Positions 17,944 through 28,119 of a DNA stretch of 64,000 bases are shown in pieces; position 1 is the first letter of the stretch; every line of letters begins with the position of its first letter. The position numbers and the translations under genes are program-made. Source of the stretch: an uncultured Alphaproteobacteria bacterium (GTDB lineage Bacteria > Pseudomonadota > Alphaproteobacteria > UBA3830). The notes under the pieces are model-generated. The model ran no database searches and had not been told where the DNA came from. It saw only the letters and a list, made by a program, of their open reading frames with translations. The stretch is taken from contig CALXQM010000018.1 of the NCBI GenBank assembly GCA_944390765.1, positions 1-64,000 on the forward strand, in the 5' to 3' direction.

Positions 17944-19305
17944 ATGACTGATATTCTGTATTTAATTTCGGCTATTTGTTTTATCTTTGCTTTAAAAGGA
18001 TTATCTTCAGCAGATACTGCAAAATCTGGAAATATATATGGTATTGTTGGTATAGTCCTAGCATGTTTAGGAGCATATACCTCATCTTGTAATTTGCTGT
18101 ATCCTTTAATAGCTATTTTATTAGGTGGAAGTATAGGAATTTTTATTTCTAAAAGAATTTCTATGACTCAATTGCCAGAAATGGTAGCGGGATTTCATAG
18201 TTTAGTTGGGTTATCTGCTTTATTAATTGATAGTGCAGCTTACTTTTCGCCTGAATTATTTGGTATTGTAAATAATAACGGTGATATTTATATATCAAGC
18301 TTAATCGAAATCGGTCTTGGAATCGCAATTGGAGCTGTTACTTTTACTGGTTCAATTATTGCCTTTTTAAAGTTGAAAGGTGTTTATAAGGGACAAACAA
18401 TAAATTTAGTTTTTAATAGCTTTATTGGTTTAATTGTAATATTATTTCTTATTACTTTTACTATAACTGCTGATATAAAATATTTTTATGGTTTAATAAT
18501 TTTCTCATTATTGTTAGGAATGACTTTAATTATTCCAATCGGTGGGGCAGATATGCCAGTTGTTGTCTCAATGCTTAATTCTTATTCTGGTTGGGCAGCT
18601 TCTGGAATAGGATTTACTTTACAAAATGATTTGTTAATTATTACTGGAGCATTAGTTGGAGCAAGTGGAGCAATATTGAGCTATATTATGTGTAAAAGTA
18701 TGAATCGCTCTTTAATTGATGTTATTTTTTCTTATAGTCAAATAGTATCAGATAACAAAAATATCCAAAACAAATCTAATAAATCTTATAAAAAAGGTGC
18801 TCCTGAAGATGCCGCATTTCTTCTTAAAAACGCTAGTTCTGTAATTATTGTTCCAGGATACGGAATGGCAACATCACAAGCTCAACATTCTCTTAAAGAA
18901 ATGGGGGATATTTTAAAAAAAGAAGGTGTTAGTGTAAAATATGCTATTCATCCTGTAGCAGGACGTATGCCAGGACATATGAACGTTTTGTTAGCTGAGG
19001 CAAATGTACCTTATGATGATGTTTGTGAATTAGATGAAATAAATAATAGCTTTGCAACCTGTGATGTTGCATATGTTATTGGAGCTAATGACGTAACCAA
19101 TCCTGCGGCGAAAAATGATCCTACTAGTAGTATTTACGGTATGCCGATATTAGAAGTAGGTAAAGCTAAGACTGTTTTAGTTTTAAAGCGCTCTATGGGG
19201 GTGGGTTACGCTGGTTTAGATAATGAGTTATTTTATGCTCATAATACTATGATGTTATTGGGGGATGCCAAAAAGACCACAGAAGCAATAATTAAAAGTT
19301 TATAA
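17944..19305 (+). CDS. pntB: NAD(P) transhydrogenase subunit beta
   Basis: 453 residues. The N-terminal half is membrane-embedded with about eight to nine helices; GGADMPVVVSMLNSYSGWAA is the conserved core loop. The C-terminal domain III (about 290-453) binds NADP(H), with PGYGMATSQAQH, HPVAGRMPGHMNVLLAEA and IGANDVTNPAA. The enzyme uses the proton gradient to make NADPH from NADH. It ends on the base next to the convergent cysteine desulfurase gene, with no intergenic space. Confidence 0.97.
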   Translation: MTDILYLISAICFIFALKGLSSADTAKSGNIYGIVGIVLACLGAYTSSCNLLYPLIAILLGGSIGIFISKRISMTQLPEMVAGFHSLVGLSALLIDSAAYFSPELFGIVNNNGDIYISSLIEIGLGIAIGAVTFTGSIIAFLKLKGVYKGQTINLVFNSFIGLIVILFLITFTITADIKYFYGLIIFSLLLGMTLIIPIGGADMPVVVSMLNSYSGWAASGIGFTLQNDLLIITGALVGASGAILSYIMCKSMNRSLIDVIFSYSQIVSDNKNIQNKSNKSYKKGAPEDAAFLLKNASSVIIVPGYGMATSQAQHSLKEMGDILKKEGVSVKYAIHPVAGRMPGHMNVLLAEANVPYDDVCELDEINNSFATCDVAYVIGANDVTNPAAKNDPTSSIYGMPILEVGKAKTVLVLKRSMGVGYAGLDNELFYAHNTMMLLGDAKKTTEAIIKSL

Positions 19306-20529
19306 TTATTTTTTATTTAAATTATTTTTTAGATTTTCTATAACGGAATTTAGATGATTTTGTTGTCTATTGTCGCAACTATCAGAGATATTTTTTTCTT
19401 TGCGTAGGTTTTCGACAACTAATTTTAAAGTACGAGCAAAGTTTATTAAATTTTTTTCAGATACTTTATCAGAAAATGAAATACGTAAAGTGCAAGACGG
19501 AATTTCTCCTTTAGGATCAATTGCTTCTTTTACGTTTGATTCTCCTTGACCTAAACAAGAGCATCCTGAGGAAAAAGAGTATTCTTGAAGTCGCTCTATA
19601 ATATCTTTTAATAAAACACCTTTAATTGAAACAGAAAAAACGTGAGAGGGTTCAATAGAATTAACATAAACCTCTTTTATTTTCTTTATTTCAGAATTTA
19701 ATACACTAAAGTTTCGTTCTATAATTTGTAAATTAAATTTATAATTTTTGATAGCTTCAGCAAAAGAAGCTATTAGTGCCGTCGGTTTTGATCCTGGAAA
19801 CAAATTATTACCTGAGCCAAATAAAATAGGTTTAATCAAATTTTTATCTTTTATATATAATGCCGCAATTCCTTTTGGTGAACCTATTTTATATCCGGAA
19901 AATGTTGCCATATCCAATAATGAGATATCTAATGGATATTTACAAAATGATTGAGAAATATCGGAATGTAGTACAATTTTAGGATATTTTCTTATAATTT
20001 GTGAAATGGCTTTCATATTTTGATGTATACCTATTTCACTATTGAATGACTGTATTGTAACTAAACAAGTATTTTTTGTTACGCTATTTTTTAATTCATC
20101 AAGGTTAATTCTTCCATATCTATCAACATTTAAATAAGTAACTTGATATCCATTTTCCTCTAGGTGTTTACAAACATTTAAAACACTTTTGTGTTCTATT
20201 TTTGAAGTAATAATATGTCCTTTCGGATATTTTTCAGCTATTCCTAGAATTGCAATATTATTTGCGATTGTTGCTGAATTAACAAATAAGATATTTTCAG
20301 GAGAACATTTTAATTTTTCTGCAATTGTTTTAGCAGAGTTATTTTCTATTTGCTGTAAAATTTTAGCATGCGAATTAAAACCAGAAGAATTTCCATCTAA
20401 TTTAGAAACTCTAATAAATTCTTTTAATGATTCTTCATTAATATGTGATGAGGCTGCATAATCTAAATAGGTTTGAGAAATACAATTTACGTAAAAAAAT
20501 GCTCCCGCTATAGCGAATAATTTTTTCAT
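19306..20529 (-). CDS. Cysteine desulfurase family protein with signal-like N-terminus
   Basis: 407 residues. It is a class V aminotransferase-fold PLP enzyme of the NifS/IscS family: TYLDYAASS at the start of the domain, SKIEHKSVL with the PLP-stacking His113, HSDISQSFCK with the PLP Asp190, GYKIGSPKG with the PLP lysine 214, and SSGCSC with the likely nucleophile Cys323 or Cys325. Relatives start within a few residues of YLD. Here 18 residues precede it and look like a signal peptide (MKKLFAIAGAFFYVNCISQ). An AAGG site six bases before the ATG supports that start. Partner scaffold genes (iscU, sufE) are absent nearby. Location and role are open. Confidence 0.8.
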   Translation of the reverse strand: MKKLFAIAGAFFYVNCISQTYLDYAASSHINEESLKEFIRVSKLDGNSSGFNSHAKILQQIENNSAKTIAEKLKCSPENILFVNSATIANNIAILGIAEKYPKGHIITSKIEHKSVLNVCKHLEENGYQVTYLNVDRYGRINLDELKNSVTKNTCLVTIQSFNSEIGIHQNMKAISQIIRKYPKIVLHSDISQSFCKYPLDISLLDMATFSGYKIGSPKGIAALYIKDKNLIKPILFGSGNNLFPGSKPTALIASFAEAIKNYKFNLQIIERNFSVLNSEIKKIKEVYVNSIEPSHVFSVSIKGVLLKDIIERLQEYSFSSGCSCLGQGESNVKEAIDPKGEIPSCTLRISFSDKVSEKNLINFARTLKLVVENLRKEKNISDSCDNRQQNHLNSVIENLKNNLNKK

Positions 20530-20555
20530 TTTAAACCTTATATTAATATTATTTT

Positions 20556-22349
20556 TTAATCTTTTTGCATTTTTAATGCTTTTAAAAATGTTCCATGAGG
20601 GATTTTTACATTACCTATTTCTTTCATTTTCTTTTTTCCTTCTTTCTGCTTTTCTAATAATTTCCTTTTACGAGTAATATCTCCTCCATAACATTTAGCC
20701 GTAACATCTTTTCGAAAAGCCGAAATAGTTTCCCGTGCAATAACTTTTCCTCCGATTGCTGCTTGAATAGGTATTTTAAACATATGTCTAGGAATTAAAT
20801 CTTTTAATCTTTCACATAATTGACGACCGCGATATTCGGCATTACTACGATGGACAATCATGGACAAGGCATCTACTTGTTCACCATTAACTAATATAGT
20901 CATTTTTACTAAATCATTCTCTTGAAAACCGTATTGTTGATAATCAAAACTAGCATAACCACGACTTATAGATTTTAGACGATCATAAAAATCATAAACA
21001 ACCTCATTTAATGGAATAAGATATTCTACAAGTACTCTGCTACCAACATAAGTCAAATTATTTTGAATACCTCTTTTTTCTTCACATAGTTTAAGAATAT
21101 TGCCCAAATACTCGTCGGGTACAATGATTTTTGCTAATATCCATGGCTCTTCTATTGATGATATTTTAGCTGGATCTGGCATATCTGAAGGATTATGAAG
21201 CTCTATTATTTCTCCATTAGTTAAATGAACTTTATATACAACACTTGGGGCAGTTGTGACTAAATCTAAATTGTATTCACGTTCTAATCTTTCTTCTATG
21301 ACTTCTAAATGCAATAATCCAAGGAAACCACAACGAAATCCAAATCCTAAAGCTTGAGAAGTTTCTGGTTCAAAAGTAAAACTAGCATCATTTAAATGTA
21401 ATTTGACTAGGCTTTCTTTTAATTTAGCATAATCTACAGTGTCTACAGGAAATAAGCTACAAAATACCACAGGAATACTAGGTTTAAATCCTTTTAAAGG
21501 TTCTTTAGTGGGATTATTTGCGTCTGTAACAGTATCACCAACTCTAGCTTCACTAACGCTTTTAATACCTGCTATAATATATCCAATTTCTCCAGCTTTG
21601 AGTTCTGGAATATTTTTTGGTTTTGGAGTGAAAATACCAACTTTTTCAACAGGATAAACTGTATTTGAAGCCATTAATTTCACTTTCATTCCAGATTTTA
21701 TTGAACCATTTTTAACTCTTACTAATGTTACAACACCCATATAAGAATCATACCAACTATCTATTAAGAGAGCTTTTAATGGAGCCGTAATATCTCCTTT
21801 AGGTGGAGGTAATCTTGTAACAAGAGCTTCAAGGACATCTTCAATACCAGTGCCAAGTTTTGCTGATACTTCAATTGCATTAGAGCAATCTAATCCTATT
21901 ACATTCTCTATTTGTTCTTTAACTCTATTAACATCTGCTGCTGGTAGATCTATTTTGTTAAGAACTATGATAATTTCGTGATTATGCTCTAACGCTTGAT
22001 ATACATTGGCTAACGTTTGAGCTTCTACACCCTGAGTTGCATCCACAACTAAAATAGATCCTTCACAAGCAGCTAATGAACGACTTACTTCATATGAAAA
22101 GTCAACATGTCCTGGTGTATCCATTAAATTAAGTTGATATTCTAATCCATTTCTTGCTTTGTAGTTTAATCGAACAGTTTGAGCCTTTATTGTGATACCT
22201 CTTTCTCGTTCTATATCCATAGAATCTAGCATTTGTTCATGAAATTCTCTAGAATCTACTGCTCCGCAGAATTGCATTAATTTATCTGCAAGAGTTGATT
22301 TACCATGGTCTATATGAGCAATTATTGCGAAGTTCCTTATTTGATTCAT
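20556..22349 (-). CDS. lepA: Elongation factor 4
   Basis: 597 residues, full length. LepA is a ribosome-binding GTPase that helps initiation and back-translocation under stress. The G domain shows [27 protein letters not shown] and NKIDLPAAD. The C-terminal end has the LepA-specific domain with [20 protein letters not shown]. The start shares one base with the stop of pheT, so the two are coupled. Together with pheS it forms a minus-strand translation operon. Confidence 0.97.
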   Translation of the reverse strand: MNQIRNFAIIAHIDHGKSTLADKLMQFCGAVDSREFHEQMLDSMDIERERGITIKAQTVRLNYKARNGLEYQLNLMDTPGHVDFSYEVSRSLAACEGSILVVDATQGVEAQTLANVYQALEHNHEIIIVLNKIDLPAADVNRVKEQIENVIGLDCSNAIEVSAKLGTGIEDVLEALVTRLPPPKGDITAPLKALLIDSWYDSYMGVVTLVRVKNGSIKSGMKVKLMASNTVYPVEKVGIFTPKPKNIPELKAGEIGYIIAGIKSVSEARVGDTVTDANNPTKEPLKGFKPSIPVVFCSLFPVDTVDYAKLKESLVKLHLNDASFTFEPETSQALGFGFRCGFLGLLHLEVIEERLEREYNLDLVTTAPSVVYKVHLTNGEIIELHNPSDMPDPAKISSIEEPWILAKIIVPDEYLGNILKLCEEKRGIQNNLTYVGSRVLVEYLIPLNEVVYDFYDRLKSISRGYASFDYQQYGFQENDLVKMTILVNGEQVDALSMIVHRSNAEYRGRQLCERLKDLIPRHMFKIPIQAAIGGKVIARETISAFRKDVTAKCYGGDITRKRKLLEKQKEGKKKMKEIGNVKIPHGTFLKALKMQKD

Positions 22350-24730
22350 TAAATTCTTAATTTCCCGCTTAAGTTTTCTATATACTTAATAATTTTATCT
22401 GACACTTCATTTGCTTCCATCTCTGTTAAAGTTCTAGTTTTAGCATCTAATACAACAGTAATGCCTATTGATTTTTGAATTGCGTTCATTTTAAACAAAT
22501 CGAATATATCTACCTTTGTAATTTTCTCATCTAATTTATAAATTTCGTTAACAATATTTCCTATTTTATCATTTATATTGAAAACAAACGAAAAATCTCT
22601 TTCAATTTTTGGAAATACTCTAGATAAATACTCTTTTACTTTTGTTTTATTGTTTTCTATATTTTCTATAAAAAGTTCAAAGCATTCTATTCTGTCTGAA
22701 ATATCAAACATTTTATTAATCTTAGGGTGCAATTCACCAAAATATCCTATTAGTTTTTTACTTAAGAATATAGAGCCACTTCTAGAAGGATGATAATATT
22801 CGGGAGTATTAGTTTCAATTTTTATGTTTTTTTCATTAACTCCATAGAAATCTAGAGCTGCAAACAAATCGCTTTTTATGTTGAACACATCGAATTTTCT
22901 ATCTTTATCTAACCAGTTACGGGAACTCGCATTTCCTATCCTTAAACCTGAAATATGCAGATGTTGTTCACAATCATTGATAAAAATATTACCAATTTCA
23001 AATATACTAACAGACTTATCGCCATAATTTATCGATTGCGATGCTGTTTTCAATAAATTAGGTAATAAAGATGGTCTCATCACTCCAAAATCAGAGCTAA
23101 TAGCATTGATTATATATATTAATTTACTATGATTTTGAAAAATTTCTGCATATTCTTTTTTAGTAAAAGAATAAGAAATAACTTCTGACATATTTCTGAA
23201 TGCCAGCACTTTTTTTAAATTTGATAGTTTATTTTTTTGTTTTAAAAGTTTATCTTCATTTGTAATAAAAGATTTTAAAGGAATTTCTTTAACATTATCA
23301 TATCCATTAATACGTAATATTTCTTCTATTAAATCTTCCTCAATATTCAAATCATAACGCCACGATGGAACAGAAAATTTAACAGATTCTTTGTTTTCAT
23401 TAATTAGATTTAGTCCTAAGGATAGTAAAATAGCTTTAGCTTTTTCTAATGAAATATATGAACCACTGATGCTCTGTAGTTTCCGTTGAGTTAGTTCTAT
23501 TATCAAAGGCTGATATATAGTGTCATTTAATATATATATATCACTTGCTTCACCCCCACATGTATCAATTATAAGCCGACTAACTATTTCTAATGCTTTT
23601 TGACTATTAGTTTTATCTACTCCACGTTCAAATCTTGTACGAGAATCACTATTAGCATCTAGTGCTATTCCTGTTTTAGCTATATTTACAGGATTAAAAA
23701 CAGCAGCTTCGATTAAAATGTTTTTTGTATTTTCATCGCAAGCAATTTTTTTTCCGCTCTTTATTCCCAACAAACATAGTGGTTTGTTAGTGGTATCTTC
23801 AGATACAAGCATATTTTCTTGTAATTTATAATTTTTATCAGAAAAATCGGTGAAATTTTCGTTTCTTTTCGCAAAGCGAATTTTCATTTCACCTTCAATT
23901 TTGTCTAAATCATAAATTTGAAATGGAGTTCCTACATCCAGCATACAAAAATTGGAAATATCTACAACGGATGAAATGATATTTATTTCAGCAGATTTAA
24001 GTAAAGATTTTAACCAATCTGGGGACTCTATATTTTTTATATTTCTAATAACACGAAACGCCATTACTGGAATGTTTTCAGATAATTCTAAACTATTATC
24101 CTTGCCTATAACTATTGGAAATGCAAAAGATGATTTTACACTATGAACTGGATGATCAATAAATTTTCCTGCTCCTGCAGCTGCTAAATCTCTAGCAATA
24201 CCTAAAACAGAAAAACAATCACCTCTATTAGGAGTTATAGATACGTCAATAATTCCACCATCAAAATTTAAGGCATCGCCTACACTCATTGTTAAAGGCG
24301 TACCGATAGGTAATTCTATTATTCCATCTACAGAGTTTTCTATTTTTAAAGATAATTCTTCATAGGAACACATCATCCCCTGGCTTTCGATTCCTCGAAT
24401 TTTATTTTTTTTCAGAACTTCATTAGAAGATGGAATAATTGCTCCGGGTAATGCCAATATTGTTATAAGTCCTTCTCTTGCGTTTGGTGCCCCACAAACG
24501 ATTTGAAAGGTTCTATCCTCTGCATCTATTACATTACATACTTTAAGTCTATCAGCATTTGGATGTTTTTCTGCTTTCTGAATTTTAACGATTAAGAATT
24601 TCTTAAAAATCTCATTTGGATCTATTAATTTTTCAACTTCTAATCCAATGTTAGTAAGGCGTTCTGCAATTTGTGATAAGCTTAAATTAGTATCTAAATG
24701 TTTTTTCAACCAATTAAAAGAAAAACGCAT
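22349..24730 (-). CDS. pheT: Phenylalanyl-tRNA synthetase beta subunit
   Basis: 793 residues, the usual length. It pairs with PheS in an alpha2-beta2 enzyme. The N-terminus has the EMAP-like tRNA-binding domain (about 39-150), with [15 protein letters not shown] and GAPNAREG, followed by the B3/B4 editing region with [20 protein letters not shown], the B5 domain, the pseudo-catalytic core, and the C-terminal anticodon-binding ferredoxin fold ([15 protein letters not shown]). It starts nine bases after pheS ends. Confidence 0.97.
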   Translation of the reverse strand: MRFSFNWLKKHLDTNLSLSQIAERLTNIGLEVEKLIDPNEIFKKFLIVKIQKAEKHPNADRLKVCNVIDAEDRTFQIVCGAPNAREGLITILALPGAIIPSSNEVLKKNKIRGIESQGMMCSYEELSLKIENSVDGIIELPIGTPLTMSVGDALNFDGGIIDVSITPNRGDCFSVLGIARDLAAAGAGKFIDHPVHSVKSSFAFPIVIGKDNSLELSENIPVMAFRVIRNIKNIESPDWLKSLLKSAEINIISSVVDISNFCMLDVGTPFQIYDLDKIEGEMKIRFAKRNENFTDFSDKNYKLQENMLVSEDTTNKPLCLLGIKSGKKIACDENTKNILIEAAVFNPVNIAKTGIALDANSDSRTRFERGVDKTNSQKALEIVSRLIIDTCGGEASDIYILNDTIYQPLIIELTQRKLQSISGSYISLEKAKAILLSLGLNLINENKESVKFSVPSWRYDLNIEEDLIEEILRINGYDNVKEIPLKSFITNEDKLLKQKNKLSNLKKVLAFRNMSEVISYSFTKKEYAEIFQNHSKLIYIINAISSDFGVMRPSLLPNLLKTASQSINYGDKSVSIFEIGNIFINDCEQHLHISGLRIGNASSRNWLDKDRKFDVFNIKSDLFAALDFYGVNEKNIKIETNTPEYYHPSRSGSIFLSKKLIGYFGELHPKINKMFDISDRIECFELFIENIENNKTKVKEYLSRVFPKIERDFSFVFNINDKIGNIVNEIYKLDEKITKVDIFDLFKMNAIQKSIGITVVLDAKTRTLTEMEANEVSDKIIKYIENLSGKLRI

Positions 24731-24739
24731 ATTTATCTC

Positions 24740-25795
24740 CTAAAGTTCTGCTGGAGAAAACCCAAAAGTTTCTCTCCATCTCTCATCTGATTCGAAATAG
24801 CCTCTTAAATCTGGAATTCCATATTTAAGTGATGCTAACCTTTCTATACCAAGACCGAAGGCAATTCCCTGATATTTATTAGGATCTATTCCTCCATCTT
24901 TTAAAACATTAGGATGAGAAACACCGCAACCGCCTATTTCTAGCCATTTGTCACCAACTCCAAATTTCATTTTTCCATTGATTATACTGTAGTTTATATC
25001 AGCCTCGGCCGATGGTTCAGTAAATGGGAAAAAGCTCGGACGAAATCGAACTTTTAAATTTTCTACTTCGAAGAACTTTTTTAATATATCTCCTATTAAC
25101 CATTTTAATTGTGCAAATCCAACATCTTTATCTACTACTAACATTTCTACTTGGTTAAACATTGGAGTATGGGTTGCATCATAATCGCTTCGAAAAACCC
25201 TGCCTATAGTAAAAATTCTCAAGGGAGGTTTATTTTTTAACATTGCTCTATTCTCTACAGGTGATGTATGAGTTCTCAATAGCTTACAACCATAATCATC
25301 TGCAGGTGCATTTAGATAAAAAGTATCATGCATTGTTCTTGCGGGATGATGAGAAGGCATATTCAAAACATCAAAATTGAAGTGCTCACTCTCAATATCT
25401 GGTCCATCTTCAAATTTAAACCCATATCCACTTAAAATTGATGCAATTTCAGCAAAAACTTTTGTAATTGGATGAATAAAGCCTGAAGATTTTACACTTA
25501 CAGGCATTGTAATGTCTAAAAATTCTTCTTTAATTTTTTCTTCTAATTCTTTAATCTCTATTTTTGCAATTTGAGAATTTAATTTCTCTATAATATTAGC
25601 TTTTACTTCATTAATTTTAGCACCAACAACCCTTTTATCTTCATCAGATAAATTTTTAAGAGTTCTCATTTTTTCTGTTAGCTTTCCATTTCTTCCTAAA
25701 ATAGCTGTACGAATCTCTTCTATTTTTTTTAGACTTTTACACTGTTCTATTTCCAATAAACAGCTTCCTAACAGCTTATCAAGATCCGTTAACAT
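24740..25795 (-). CDS. pheS: Phenylalanyl-tRNA synthetase alpha subunit
   Basis: 351 residues. It is the catalytic subunit of PheRS. The N-terminal 100 residues form the coiled coil that reads the tRNA, followed by the class II core: PARTMHDTFYL, motif 2 FRSDYDATHTPMFNQVE, and motif 3 GIAFGLGIERLASLKYGIPD. A GAGAGAG ribosome site lies just before the ATG. It begins the pheS-pheT-lepA block. No leader-peptide attenuator with Phe codons was found in the 100 bases upstream. Confidence 0.97.
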   Translation of the reverse strand: MLTDLDKLLGSCLLEIEQCKSLKKIEEIRTAILGRNGKLTEKMRTLKNLSDEDKRVVGAKINEVKANIIEKLNSQIAKIEIKELEEKIKEEFLDITMPVSVKSSGFIHPITKVFAEIASILSGYGFKFEDGPDIESEHFNFDVLNMPSHHPARTMHDTFYLNAPADDYGCKLLRTHTSPVENRAMLKNKPPLRIFTIGRVFRSDYDATHTPMFNQVEMLVVDKDVGFAQLKWLIGDILKKFFEVENLKVRFRPSFFPFTEPSAEADINYSIINGKMKFGVGDKWLEIGGCGVSHPNVLKDGGIDPNKYQGIAFGLGIERLASLKYGIPDLRGYFESDERWRETFGFSPAEL

Positions 25796-25896
25796 TGCTC
25801 TCTCATTAATTCATACCAGAACATACACTAACATAAGATTATTTGAAATAAAATAAATTATATAATAATTTTATTAATAAGCATAATTCTGAATTA

Positions 25897-27495
25897 CTAA
25901 TTAATCCGATAAATCATTACTGTTTGCAAGATCCTTTTCTTTTTTGGTGTATGTAACGAATCAATTGGACTATATGTGGGAAATGCAAATTTTTTGGGAG
26001 TAATAGGAATTTGTTCTTTCGTAGGAGAATCTATAGAAAAATATTGTCTTAATTTGTCCTTTGCTTTAAGATTCTTTCTGAAATCTTCATCTCTTAATAA
26101 TTGGTCTTCTGTTTCAACTGCTAAACGTACTACTAATGGTAATAAATTTAAAGATTCTTCTAATATTTCTTCAGAAACACCACTTATATAACTTAAATCA
26201 TCAATAAATTGATAACTATCTATAGAAATATTATTGCGTTTTAATATTTTTGTGAAAGTACTTTCTAATAAACACAACATTCCTTCCATTTCATCATAGA
26301 AATATCTAACAGGAAGATTTCCTTTTAATTTAATTGAAAACTCAGATATATCTCCATCTAAATATCCAAGTACTGTACGTCTTTCCTCAAAATTTGGCCA
26401 TGGCAATTTAATAAACTCTTTATTGAGACATAATTCATCAAGAACAAAGAAGTCCGTTGATTCTGGTAACATCTCTTTTGTTTGTTTTTCTAAATCACTT
26501 AAAATAAGACTAATGTTTGTAGAATCAGTTTTAGTTAATTCTATATCAGGCTCTTTTTCAGTTCTAAGTATATTTTTTGCTTTCTTTATAAGTTGTTGAA
26601 AGAAATCTTCTCGACACATTGCTTTAAGCATCCTATAATCAAGTATCTGGTGTAATTCATTATGATGTAATGAAGTAAATGGCTGAAATATTGTACTAAT
26701 TGCTCTAGCTGATGGCCGATCTTTTGCAAATGTTTTATAAAATTCACAAATATTTGTACATATTGTACTATTACTTATAACAAATGATTCTATATTTTTA
26801 ATATCTTGTTCTTTATCCTTTAATCTATTGACTAATAGAGCCGAAATATAGCTATCTATATTCTTAATAGATATTGATTGACCATATGTTAAATCATTTT
26901 TTTGTTCGAGCAAATTTTTTTGATAACAAAGAGTTTTCAAAAAATTTTTTAAATGTACAAGCTCATGTGCGAGAATAGTATAAAATGGGAAATATCCATA
27001 CCCACAAGTGATTACCGATAAAGCGCTTCTTTTATTATCGGATGTTTGTACAGGTATATTCATTTTTCTAGCAACATATGAAGACATACATAGCAATTTC
27101 GAATTAGTACTATCAGAAAGAAAAGCAGAAGCTATACCAGGTATTTTAGGAGAAATTTGAGGGTGAATCATTATTCTAAGTTCTGTATCTTTTTTAGGGA
27201 ATCCAAATTTATCAAATTCATTTTCCTCCAATCCGTGATTGAATGTGGCTAAATCGATTCCCCCTTCTAGTATTTTTATTTTCTTATTTAATTTAGTTGC
27301 CATTGATGATATTTCATTTATCAATTTTATACACTCATCATTATTTCCCATATCTTTTAGTGTTTCTTCAAGAAAGGAAATAAATTTCGTATTGCTTTTC
27401 TCTATTTCAAATACACTTTCTGGTAAAATATTAATGCACCAAATACTTGACCTAAATATTACAAATACTAAAACATAAAAAAATATTTTTAACAA
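25897..27495 (-). CDS. Exported protein with HExxH zinc-protease motif
   Basis: 532 residues. Residues 1-20 are a signal peptide (LKIFFYVLVFVIFRSSIWC). The sequence TILAHELVHLKNF at residues 173-185 places His177, Glu178 and His181 in a gluzincin-type HExxH in a hydrophobic helix (bases 26953-26967). Small-residue GIASAFLSD and CGYGYFPFY segments precede it, as in several effector-like M91/NleD-type peptidases. The rest is helical with no known domain, ending in a basic Pro-rich tail (PKKFAFPTYSPIDSLHTPKK). The third zinc ligand cannot be assigned. The small exported gene 27510-27971 lies just upstream on the same strand. A secreted peptidase acting on host or envelope targets is inferred. 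Confidence 0.65.
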   Translation of the reverse strand: MLKIFFYVLVFVIFRSSIWCINILPESVFEIEKSNTKFISFLEETLKDMGNNDECIKLINEISSMATKLNKKIKILEGGIDLATFNHGLEENEFDKFGFPKKDTELRIMIHPQISPKIPGIASAFLSDSTNSKLLCMSSYVARKMNIPVQTSDNKRSALSVITCGYGYFPFYTILAHELVHLKNFLKTLCYQKNLLEQKNDLTYGQSISIKNIDSYISALLVNRLKDKEQDIKNIESFVISNSTICTNICEFYKTFAKDRPSARAISTIFQPFTSLHHNELHQILDYRMLKAMCREDFFQQLIKKAKNILRTEKEPDIELTKTDSTNISLILSDLEKQTKEMLPESTDFFVLDELCLNKEFIKLPWPNFEERRTVLGYLDGDISEFSIKLKGNLPVRYFYDEMEGMLCLLESTFTKILKRNNISIDSYQFIDDLSYISGVSEEILEESLNLLPLVVRLAVETEDQLLRDEDFRKNLKAKDKLRQYFSIDSPTKEQIPITPKKFAFPTYSPIDSLHTPKKKRILQTVMIYRIN

Positions 27496-27509
27496 AGTTT
27501 TCTCCAGAA

Positions 27510-27971
27510 TTACTTACGTGTTAAACCAAGAATTGCACTAGCATATTTCCAAAATTCATTTAAAGGGTATTTTTCATTTTTATATAAAAATCCAACAAGA
27601 TCACTATTCCCTCGATATGCTTTTATAAGTTCAGAAGATTGCTGAATAAAAAAATTTATAACTTGTGGAGCCTCTTTTACAGAATTTAACTTCTTAAAGA
27701 AACTATCGGCAATTTCATACAGTTGAATATTACCCCAAAATGCCATTCTACAATCTTCTATAAGATCAGTATTTGAAGGATCATCTGAGAAAGTATTAAC
27801 ATAAATATATCCAATATCACTGTCTTGTAAATTTTGATTTAACGGAATAGAAATTGGCTCGAATTTTCCTATTGCTTGCAATGTAGCACTGTCTAATATA
27901 GTATTTTGTTCCATAGAATAAGAAGAAAAAAAACCAAATAAAGTAATAGCAAATAACTTTCTTATTAACAT
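27510..27971 (-). CDS. Small exported protein upstream of the HExxH protein
   Basis: 153 residues from the ATG at 27971. A TAGGAG site with eight-base spacing decides this start against the longer frame, which reaches 28025. The signal peptide is MLIRKLFAITLFGFFSSYS, with likely cleavage before MEQ. The mature 130 residues are acidic and helical with one Cys; no domain is recognised. Its stop lies 14 bases before the HExxH gene, so the two form a pair on one transcript. An inhibitor or chaperone for the protease is possible but only suggested by position. Confidence 0.7.
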   Translation of the reverse strand: MLIRKLFAITLFGFFSSYSMEQNTILDSATLQAIGKFEPISIPLNQNLQDSDIGYIYVNTFSDDPSNTDLIEDCRMAFWGNIQLYEIADSFFKKLNSVKEAPQVINFFIQQSSELIKAYRGNSDLVGFLYKNEKYPLNEFWKYASAILGLTRK

Positions 27972-28062
27972 ATCTTTAACTCCTAAATAACCACTAAATA
28001 TATAATAAATATTTAAAAATGTCAATATGATAGCTTTAAATTAATATATTTAATAGGATTTA

Positions 28063-28090
28063 TTAACTTTTCATTTATTTTCTTTATACT
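28063..28090 (+). promoter_or_regulatory. Candidate sigma-70 promoter for mutS
   Basis: TTAACT at 28063-28068 and TATACT at 28085-28090 are 16 bases apart, 29 bases before the mutS ATG. Both hexamers are close to consensus, but AT-richness makes chance matches common. Confidence 0.4.
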
Positions 28091-28119
28091 AAGAGATAAA
28101 GATATTTTTGGTATGTAAA

